Positions 58,063 through 64,000 of a DNA stretch of 64,000 nt are shown here, piece after piece; within the stretch, counting starts at the first letter, position 1, and each line of letters begins with the position of its first letter. The stretch is taken from positions 7,475 to 71,474 of the forward strand of contig CAJTUC010000022.1 of assembly GCA_910579395.1 (NCBI GenBank). The letters are read 5' to 3'. Under the pieces are notes generated by a model. The model was not told the DNA's origin. It was given only the letters and a program-made list of their open reading frames with translations, and did not search any database. The position numbers and the translations under genes are program-made. This DNA comes from an uncultured Lachnospiraceae bacterium. GTDB taxonomy: Bacteria; Bacillota; Clostridia; Lachnospirales; Lachnospiraceae.

Positions 58063-59061
58063 ATGAAAATAGATAAATCGGATATCCTTTCCCTGCTGCG
58101 CGACAGTAAGGACTATGTGTCAGGGCAGCAGTTATGCGATCAGTTCGGCGTTTCGCGGACAGCAGTCTGGAAAGTGATCAATCAGTTGAAAGCAGAAGGC
58201 TATCAGATCGAAGCCGTTTCCCACAAAGGATACCGCCTGCTGGAGAGCCCCGATGTGCTTTCCCGCAGCGAGATTGCCAGCAGGCTGAAAACAGAATGGG
58301 CCGGACAGCAGTTATACTATCTGGAGGAGACCGGTTCCACCAATATTGATGCAAAGCGTTATGCGGAAGAAGGAGAGCCGCACGGTACAACGGTGGTAGC
58401 GGAGAAGCAGACGGCCGGAAGGGGAAGACGCGGAAAATACTGGGAATCCCCACCGGGCAGCGCTATTTATATGACGATCATGCTGAAACCGGATTTTGCA
58501 CCGGATAAGGCGTCCATGCTGACACTGGTCATGGCGCTCAGCGTGGCGGAGGCGATTACGGAAGCCACTGGGCTTGCCGCGGGCATCAAATGGCCGAATG
58601 ACGTTGTCGTCAACAAAAAGAAAGTCTGTGGTATTTTGACGGAACTGAATGTGGAAACGGATTATATTCAATATGTAGTCATCGGCGTCGGCATTAATGT
58701 CAATAACGGCTCATCGGAGGAATTTCCGGAAGAGATCAGAGAGACGGCAACCTCTCTGAAAATAGAATCGGGCGTGCAGATGTCCCGGGCATCGCTGATA
58801 GAGCGGGTTCTCGAGCGTTTTGAGAAAAATTATGACATATTTGTCACAACCCTTGACCTGCGTCTGCTCACGGAAGCTTACAGCAGATTTCTGTTGAATC
58901 TGAATGCGGAAGTCTGTGTGTTAGATCCCAAAGGCAGTTATACGGGAATCGCCAGAGGTATTAACACGACGGGTGAGCTTTTGGTGGAAAAAGAAAACGG
59001 CGGGACGGAAGCGGTTTACGCGGGAGAAGTTTCGGTCAGAGGCCTGTATGGATACGTTTAG
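58063..59061 (+). CDS. birA: Bifunctional biotin ligase and biotin operon repressor
   Basis: This 332-residue protein attaches biotin to carboxylase subunits and, with its N-terminal winged helix (SGQQLCDQFGVSRTAVWKVI), represses biotin genes when the biotinyl-AMP complex dimerises. The ligase motif GRGRRGKYW is near residue 124, with KWPNDVVVNKKKVCGIL and the C-terminal SH3-like domain after it. It starts 3 bp after argF and no separate promoter is seen. No BirA operator or biotin genes are in the window. A cloverleaf repeat begins 6 bases past the stop. Confidence 0.95.
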   Translation: MKIDKSDILSLLRDSKDYVSGQQLCDQFGVSRTAVWKVINQLKAEGYQIEAVSHKGYRLLESPDVLSRSEIASRLKTEWAGQQLYYLEETGSTNIDAKRYAEEGEPHGTTVVAEKQTAGRGRRGKYWESPPGSAIYMTIMLKPDFAPDKASMLTLVMALSVAEAITEATGLAAGIKWPNDVVVNKKKVCGILTELNVETDYIQYVVIGVGINVNNGSSEEFPEEIRETATSLKIESGVQMSRASLIERVLERFEKNYDIFVTTLDLRLLTEAYSRFLLNLNAEVCVLDPKGSYTGIARGINTTGELLVEKENGGTEAVYAGEVSVRGLYGYV

Positions 59062-59067
59062 GAAAGT

Positions 59068-59237
59068 GTGAGAAGAAGTTCTAAAGACGTCTCGCCATAG
59101 GACGAGACGCCAAGGACTTCTACGGTCCGCGTGACGGACCTGTCTCACACAGCAGAATGCCTTGGCGGCCATTCTGCATGAATTGTTTGTGCCGCCACAG
59201 GCGGCATGACAGGAAAGAGTGAGAAGAGGTTCTGACT
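59068..59237 (+). repeat. Cloverleaf-type structured repeat, copy E
   Basis: The outer stem GTGAGA pairs with TCTCAC. Arm 1 (AGAAGTTCT with GGACTTCT) encloses CGTCTCG/CGAGACG. Arm 2 is GGTCCG/CGGACC, a different sequence from other copies but still paired. GCAGAATGCC/GGCCATTCTGC and GCCGCC/GGCGGC hairpins follow. At 59211-59234 GGAAAGAGTGAGAAGAGGTT repeats the start of the element with two changes. Confidence 0.78.
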
Positions 59238-59264
59238 TGCAAGAACGGAAAAGGGAGGTTTTCT

Positions 59265-59606
59265 ATGGCGGAGGAGCGTATCGTGCTATGTGGTGCAAAT
59301 GCTTACGAGCAGAAATATTATTTTAATGAACAATTTGCGGCAATCCCGGATTCCATCAAGGAAGAACTGCATATTATCTGCGTTCTCTTTACGGAAGAAG
59401 TGGGAGGCATTTTCACGATCGTATTCGAGGAAGATGGAAGCATTTCCCTGGAAACCGATGCCGAGGAAGATGACCTGCTCTATGATGAGATCAGCAGCGG
59501 CCTCATGATACGGGAGATTCGACGGAACAGACAGGAAATGCTGGAATCCTTGAGCCTGTATTATCGGGTATTCATTCTGAAAGAAAAGTTTGAAGAGAAT
59601 TTCTAA
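59265..59606 (+). CDS. DUF6145-like small protein
   Basis: This 113-residue acidic protein has a GGGAGG site 8 bases before its ATG. It has no signal or membrane segment. The NAYEQKYYFNEQFAAIP start, the LFTEEVGGIFTIVFEEDG centre and the SLYYRVFILKEKF end fit a small Lachnospiraceae family that I believe is DUF6145. Function is unknown. It lies directly before dusB (35 bp) and probably shares its transcript. Its last codons, GAAGAGAATTTCTAA, match those of the methyltransferase at 53197-53211, where that string is part of a repeat. Confidence 0.7.
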   Translation: MAEERIVLCGANAYEQKYYFNEQFAAIPDSIKEELHIICVLFTEEVGGIFTIVFEEDGSISLETDAEEDDLLYDEISSGLMIREIRRNRQEMLESLSLYYRVFILKEKFEENF

Positions 59607-59641
59607 AAAATCAATGCGCCTGGCGGCGTTTTGGAGGATAT

Positions 59642-60592
59642 ATGAAAATAGGCAATGTAACGCTGGACAATCCAGTCATACTTGCTCCGATGGCAGGGGT
59701 AACGGACCTGCCTTTTCGTCTGTTGTGCAAAGAACAGGGCGCGGGGCTCGTCTGTATGGAAATGGTCAGCGCGAAAGCGGTTCTTTACAAAAATAAAAAT
59801 ACGGAAAGCCTGCTCGAAATCCATCCGCAGGAAGTGCCGGCCTCATTGCAGCTGTTCGGCTCCGATGCCGGTATTATGAGCGAGATTGCGAAACGGCTTG
59901 AAGAACGCCCTTTTTCTATTCTGGATATCAATATGGGTTGTCCCGTTCCGAAAATCGTCAATAACGGGGAAGGATCGGCCCTGATGAAAGATCCAAAGCT
60001 GGCGGGTGAAATCGTTTCCGCCATTGTGCGTGCCGTGAAAAAGCCCGTTACGGTAAAAATCCGAAGCGGTTTTGACAAAGAACATATCAATGCGGTGGAG
60101 ATGGCAAAGGTGATAGAAGATGCCGGTGCAGATGCGGTTACGGTGCACGGAAGGACGAGAGAGCAGTTCTATGCCGGTGAGGCGGACTGGGAAATCATTG
60201 CAAAAGTGAAAGAGGCCGTATCGATTCCCGTTATTGGGAACGGCGACATTACGGATGGGGAAAGCGCCGAAAGGATGCTCCGGCAGACCGGATGCGACGG
60301 CGTTATGGTCGGGCGCGCGGCGAGGGGAAATCCGTGGATTTTCCGGGAAATAGCCGCTTATCTGGCGGAAGGGACGATACTGCCGCCCAAGACAAAAGAA
60401 GAATGTAAGGAAATGATGCTCCGCCATGCAAGACTCCAGCTAAAGTACAAGGGAGAATATACCGGCGTGCGCGAAATGCGCAAACATATTTCCTGGTATA
60501 CGGCCGGAATGCCGCATTCCGCGAAACTCAGGGAGCAGGTAAACGCGGTGGAAACTTTTGCGGCATTAGAGGAATTAATCGAAAAGATGTAG
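59642..60592 (+). CDS. dusB: tRNA-dihydrouridine synthase
   Basis: This 316-residue FMN enzyme reduces uridines in the D-loop of tRNA with NADPH. The FMN site APMAGVTDLPFR is at residues 15-26, the catalytic C100 is in NMGCPVPKI, and K and H residues follow in VKIRSGFD and TVHGRTREQFY. The GNGDI phosphate site is also seen. The DusB-type core fits the Firmicute enzymes. A GGAGG site lies a few bases before the ATG. It sits between the DUF6145-like gene and an uncharacterised gene 13 bp downstream. Confidence 0.95.
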   Translation: MKIGNVTLDNPVILAPMAGVTDLPFRLLCKEQGAGLVCMEMVSAKAVLYKNKNTESLLEIHPQEVPASLQLFGSDAGIMSEIAKRLEERPFSILDINMGCPVPKIVNNGEGSALMKDPKLAGEIVSAIVRAVKKPVTVKIRSGFDKEHINAVEMAKVIEDAGADAVTVHGRTREQFYAGEADWEIIAKVKEAVSIPVIGNGDITDGESAERMLRQTGCDGVMVGRAARGNPWIFREIAAYLAEGTILPPKTKEECKEMMLRHARLQLKYKGEYTGVREMRKHISWYTAGMPHSAKLREQVNAVETFAALEELIEKM

Positions 60593-60605
60593 CGTATATT
60601 CTCAT

Positions 60606-61589
60606 ATGGGAAACGAAACAATATTTTATTATGTTACGGAAGAGGCGATAACGGGACATAAAAAAGCGGTGAAACTTCATTTCTGGCAGAGGATGAAGTT
60701 CGCTTCTTTTGTGGTGGGAAAGAACGAAATGACGGTTGTTACGATTATGATTCCTGCCGTGCAGAAAGGATGGAAAAGTGAAAAACTGCTGTGGCTGATG
60801 CGGGAGACAGCGGAGAGACACCCCCTGTATTCAGGCAATATCAGAATCCTGATACAGCCGGATGTGCAGCTCTTATTGACGGAACAAAAGCATGATGCTT
60901 CCGAAACATCAAAGTTACTGCCGCAGTCTGTGCAGTCCGATACTTTTCTTTCCGTATGCTTTCCGATGATTGTTAAAATCCTGCGGGAGCAGTTTCCATT
61001 GCAGAACAGAGGAGGCTGGCCGGAATCGGTGGTGCTTTTACTGGGGGAATTTTTTTCCCCGGAAGAGCAGATGCGGCATTTTGAGGAGATGATACAGCCC
61101 TATCTTCCCCGTGTGAATGCGTTGACAGTTATCTATGGAGCTGAAGACAGTGCAGATCAAAAAACGGAAATGTTTCAGGCCATGGAAATGCAAAGCGGGA
61201 CGGAAGAAGAAACGGTTTCCGACAGCTTTCAGGAGCCGGGGCGCCTGAGAGAGTTGATTCAGGAATATACGGAAGAACTTTATTATGAATACGGACTGGT
61301 CAGTCAGATCTTGTGCGGCAGGGACATTCCGTTTAACCGAATACTGTGCGGCCGGAGCGGCCTTGTCAAACGGAACAGCCTGTCTGGCGGACAAAGTCCG
61401 GTCCTTTTTCTGGATTACGGATATCCTGGAACAGAGCCGCTGCGTATGCTGAAAGAAGGCGATATATATCTGGATGTTGTATCCTCGGAAGAAAAAGAAG
61501 CGTTATTTAGAAGAAAATACAGGGGAATTTTCTATCAGTCTCCCCGGAAATACCTTGACACTATGGTAAAAAGTGGTTATGATAAATGA
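60606..61589 (+). CDS. Conserved-looking protein of unknown function
   Basis: This 327-residue soluble protein begins 13 bp after dusB and is likely cotranscribed. It has no signal, membrane helix or motif that I recognise. The N-terminal third is mixed and basic (KLHFWQRMKFASFVVGK). A central VLLLGEFFSPEEQMRHFEEMI segment is followed by a glutamate-rich stretch. The C-terminal part reads VLFLDYGYPGTEPLRML and LDVVSSEEKEALFRRKYRG. The start has no clear ribosome site. It ends near a cloverleaf repeat. It may be a lineage-specific protein. Confidence 0.6.
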   Translation: MGNETIFYYVTEEAITGHKKAVKLHFWQRMKFASFVVGKNEMTVVTIMIPAVQKGWKSEKLLWLMRETAERHPLYSGNIRILIQPDVQLLLTEQKHDASETSKLLPQSVQSDTFLSVCFPMIVKILREQFPLQNRGGWPESVVLLLGEFFSPEEQMRHFEEMIQPYLPRVNALTVIYGAEDSADQKTEMFQAMEMQSGTEEETVSDSFQEPGRLRELIQEYTEELYYEYGLVSQILCGRDIPFNRILCGRSGLVKRNSLSGGQSPVLFLDYGYPGTEPLRMLKEGDIYLDVVSSEEKEALFRRKYRGIFYQSPRKYLDTMVKSGYDK

Positions 61590-61605
61590 GTTAATTAGAT
61601 ATAGC

Positions 61606-61789
61606 GTGAGAAGAACTTTTAGAGCTCATACAGCTAAAGCCTGGTTCCCAAGCTTGGCTGTTTCGCTAAGAAGTTCTACGATTTGCCTTTGGCAATCTTT
61701 CTCACGCAGGAGAATGCCTCAAATGCGGCATTCTTCCTGACAAACTTGTTTGTCTTGGGATTTTGAGATTCCGCGAAACGGAATCATAA
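61606..61789 (+). repeat. Cloverleaf-type structured repeat, copy F
   Basis: This copy begins 17 bases after the preceding stop. It matches copy C closely: outer stem GTGAGAA/TTTCTCAC, arm 1 GAACTTTTAG with AAGAAGTTC, arm 2 GATTTGCC/GGCAATC, then GGAGAATGCC/GGCATTCTTCC, GACAAACTTGTTTGTC and GATTCCGC/ACGGAATC hairpins. It lacks the extra hairpin of copy C. It ends about 60 bases before greA. Confidence 0.8.
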
Positions 61790-61848
61790 AGGTTATGCTG
61801 AAAACAACAGAAAAAGAACAAAGAAGAAGTAAGAAAGGGCGAATCGTC

Positions 61849-62331
61849 ATGGAAGAAAAAAAGAACATTTTAACCTATGAAGGTCTTAGAAAATATGAGG
61901 ATGAACTGCACGAATTAAAAGTCGTGAAACGTCAGGAAGTCGCACAGAAGATTAAAGAAGCGAGAGAACAGGGCGACCTGTCGGAAAACGCGGAGTATGA
62001 TGCGGCTAAAGACGAACAGCGCGATATCGAAGCGAGAATCGAAGAACTGGAGAAAATCTTAAAGAATGCGGAAGTCGTTGTCGAAGACGAAGTCGATCTG
62101 GATAAGATCAACATCGGCTGTCAGGTCACGATTTTGGATATGGAATATGCGGAAGAACTGGAATACAAAATTGTAGGTTCCACCGAGGCGAACAGCCTGA
62201 AAGGCAAAATCTCCAACGAATCACCAGTCGGAAAAGCCCTGATCGGCAGCAAGATTGGCGATGTTGTGACAGTTGAGACACAGGCAGGCGTTTTACAGTA
62301 CAAAGTATTGGAAATCCAGCGCTCTAACTAA
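61849..62331 (+). CDS. greA: Transcription elongation factor GreA
   Basis: GreA enters the RNA polymerase secondary channel and triggers cleavage of stalled transcripts. The 160-residue product starts at 61849 behind GAAAGGG. The N-terminal coiled coil has the tip acidic residues in GDLSENAEYDAAK and the C-terminal FKBP-like domain ends GDVVTVETQAGVLQYKVLEI split around the last strands. In-frame codons upstream lie in the repeat. It is probably transcribed before lysS, 123 bp downstream. Confidence 0.95.
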   Translation: MEEKKNILTYEGLRKYEDELHELKVVKRQEVAQKIKEAREQGDLSENAEYDAAKDEQRDIEARIEELEKILKNAEVVVEDEVDLDKINIGCQVTILDMEYAEELEYKIVGSTEANSLKGKISNESPVGKALIGSKIGDVVTVETQAGVLQYKVLEIQRSN

Positions 62332-62454
62332 CATAGAATGCAGCAGGGATAACCGGATAGGGATAAGAGAAAGGCGTAAGTATTGAGGTTGAAAGAAAAG
62401 CGTTTTCAACTATTGAATTTGAGTGTCTGCTGAAGCAGACAGATGGGAGTAAAA

Positions 62455-63945
62455 ATGGCAGAACAGCAGAATCAGGATATCAATCAGCTTTTGAAGGTAA
62501 GGCGCGAGAAACTCGCCGCTTTGCAGGAAAACGGGAAAGACCCTTTTGTCATTACGAAATACGATGTGACACATCACAGCCAGGAAATCAAAGACGATTT
62601 CGACGCGCTGGAAGGAAAGACCGTATCGATTGCGGGACGCGTCATGTCCAAACGTGTGATGGGAAAAGCATCTTTCTGTAACGTGCAGGATTTACAGGGC
62701 GATATCCAGTCTTATGTGGCAAGAGACAGCGTTGGAGAAGAACTCTATGCTGATTTCAAAAAATATGATGTGGGCGATATCGTCGGCATTGAGGGCGAGG
62801 TCTTCAGGACCAAGACGGGCGAGATTTCGATTCATGCGGCCAAAGTAACGCTGCTTTCCAAGAGTCTGCAGATTCTTCCCGAAAAATATCATGGTCTGGT
62901 CAATACAGATATCCGTTATCGCCAGCGTTATACAGATTTGATTATGAACGAGGATGTGAAGAAAACATTCGTGATGCGTTCCAAGATTATCAGTTCTATC
63001 AGACGTTATCTGGACGGCCAGGGCTTTCTGGAGGTGGAAACACCGATGCTCGTATCCAATGCGGGCGGCGCAGCGGCAAGGCCTTTTGAGACCCATTACA
63101 ATGCACTGGACGAGGATGTCAAGCTTCGTATTTCACTGGAGCTTTATCTGAAAAGACTGATCGTAGGCGGTATGGAAAGAGTCTATGAGATTGGACGTGT
63201 TTTTCGGAACGAAGGTCTGGATACCAGACATAATCCCGAGTTTACCCTGATGGAGCTGTATCAGGCCTATACCGATTATAACGGCATGATGGAGCTGACC
63301 GAGAATATGTTCCGCCATGTTGCACAGGAAGTATGTGGGACGACCCTGATTCCTTATGGAGATGTGGAAATCGACCTGGGAAAACCTTTTGCTAAAATGA
63401 CCATGACCGAGGCGGTCAAAAAATATGCGGGCGTGGATTTTGACGAAATTAAAGACACGGTCGAAGCAAAGAAGATTGCGGACGAAAAAGGCGTCCATTA
63501 CGAAGACAGACATAAAAAAGGAGATATTCTGAACCTGTTCTTCGAGGAATTTGTAGAAGAGCATCTGGTGCAGCCGACCTTTATTACGGATCATCCGATT
63601 GAGATTTCTCCTCTTACGAAGAAAAAGCCGGACAACCCGGATTATGTGGAGCGGTTCGAGTTGTTTATCACATGCCGCGAAATGTGCAATGCTTATTCGG
63701 AATTGAATGACCCAATCGACCAGCGGGAGCGTTTCAGGGCACAGGAAGAAGCATTGGCGGCGGGAGACGAAGAGGCGAATACAACGGACGAAGATTTCCT
63801 AAATGCGCTGGATATTGGCATGCCGCCGACGGGTGGTATCGGGTACGGTATTGACAGACTTGTCATGTTATTGACGAACTCGCCTGCGATCAGGGATGTT
63901 TTGCTTTTCCCGACGATGAAAACTTTGGGTAAAGAAAACCAGTAA
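62455..63945 (+). CDS. lysS: Lysine--tRNA ligase (class II)
   Basis: LysS charges tRNA-Lys with lysine. The 496-residue length fits class II enzymes. An N-terminal OB-fold anticodon domain (VSIAGRVMSKRVMGKASF, about 55-150) precedes the catalytic domain with motif 1 (GFLEVETPML), motif 2 (VYEIGRVFRNEGLDTRHNPE) and motif 3 (GGIGYGIDRLVMLL). The start at 62455 is 5 bases past GGAG; the ATG at 62443 would place that site inside the gene. The pairing of greA with lysS is common in Clostridia. No terminator is seen before the window ends. Confidence 0.97.
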   Translation: MAEQQNQDINQLLKVRREKLAALQENGKDPFVITKYDVTHHSQEIKDDFDALEGKTVSIAGRVMSKRVMGKASFCNVQDLQGDIQSYVARDSVGEELYADFKKYDVGDIVGIEGEVFRTKTGEISIHAAKVTLLSKSLQILPEKYHGLVNTDIRYRQRYTDLIMNEDVKKTFVMRSKIISSIRRYLDGQGFLEVETPMLVSNAGGAAARPFETHYNALDEDVKLRISLELYLKRLIVGGMERVYEIGRVFRNEGLDTRHNPEFTLMELYQAYTDYNGMMELTENMFRHVAQEVCGTTLIPYGDVEIDLGKPFAKMTMTEAVKKYAGVDFDEIKDTVEAKKIADEKGVHYEDRHKKGDILNLFFEEFVEEHLVQPTFITDHPIEISPLTKKKPDNPDYVERFELFITCREMCNAYSELNDPIDQRERFRAQEEALAAGDEEANTTDEDFLNALDIGMPPTGGIGYGIDRLVMLLTNSPAIRDVLLFPTMKTLGKENQ

Positions 63946-63977
63946 AATCAAGGGTTTGCGGACTTAAAGCTAGTATG

Positions 63978-63997
63978 GTACGACAAGAGTACGACAA
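63978..63997 (+). repeat. Direct repeat GTACGACAA at the right edge
   Basis: GTACGACAA occurs at 63978-63986 and 63989-63997. Such short repeats occur near integrase-bound attachment sites in related genomes, but nothing else here supports that. Confidence 0.3.
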
Positions 63998-64000
63998 AAT

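Noticed and set aside
62332..62454. T-box leader before lysS
   Set aside because: No T-box core (TGGNACCGCG type), specifier loop or terminator was found in the 123-bp gap.
63946..64000. Edge of an integrated element after lysS
   Set aside because: Only a short GTACGACAA direct repeat is visible and the window ends. No integrase or attachment core can be shown.

Overview
The window reads as a continuous piece of chromosome from a Gram-positive anaerobic Clostridium-class bacterium, most probably of the Lachnospiraceae. Support comes from the SAM-I riboswitch in front of metK, strong AGGAGG-type ribosome sites, several small protein families typical of gut Clostridia (DUF6020-like, DUF6145-like, a SleB-type hydrolase with SH3 domains), a RelQ-type alarmone synthetase, and intermediate GC. 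No genus can be fixed. No rRNA, tRNA, phage, insertion sequence or CRISPR array was found.

Layout. 1-12 kb: a VIT/VWA surface protein cut by the left edge, a flavodiiron protein, a MATE exporter, a DUF4422 protein, a DUF3298 lipoprotein, a chemotaxis receptor, and a nucleotide-sugar pair (UDPGP-type uridylyltransferase, GalE). 12-32.6 kb: an accessory envelope and sensing region with an HD protein, an AraC regulator, an ABC transporter with its own two-component system, an MMPL exporter translationally coupled to a 1594-residue GLUG-repeat surface protein, an Rpn-like nuclease, a hemolysin-III homologue, and a second two-component system followed by an ABC-2 transporter. 32.6-45 kb: a DUF6020-type membrane protein, RelQ, a second MATE exporter, a tail-anchored coiled-coil protein, flavin reductase, DinB, a LysM/G5/M23 peptidase, MurA, and riboswitch-controlled MetK. 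45-64 kb: a decayed gene, an M32 carboxypeptidase, then mostly housekeeping genes: DnaE, PfkA, an rRNA methyltransferase, ProC, a SleB-type hydrolase, NfeD plus an SPFH protein, ArgF, BirA, DusB, GreA and LysS.

The most unusual feature is a dispersed family of structured intergenic elements with at least eight copies (about 1552, 4473, 11801, 35536, 42250 reversed, 53194, 59068 and 61606). Each can fold as an outer stem (GTGAGAAG.../...CTTCTCAC type) enclosing two arms, usually followed by further hairpins. Six of the eight start at, or within about 20 nt of, a stop codon. The arms differ in sequence between copies but keep their pairing. I do not recognise the family. It may be a non-autonomous mobile element or a selected 3'-end RNA structure.

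Regulatory sequence is also rich: helically phased repeats of the kind bound by OmpR-family regulators lie upstream of the VIT/VWA gene, the ABC/two-component operon and the second two-component system, and a WalR-like box lies at the start site of the M23 peptidase. Two long inverted repeats (29706-29857 and 37158-37358) remain unexplained.
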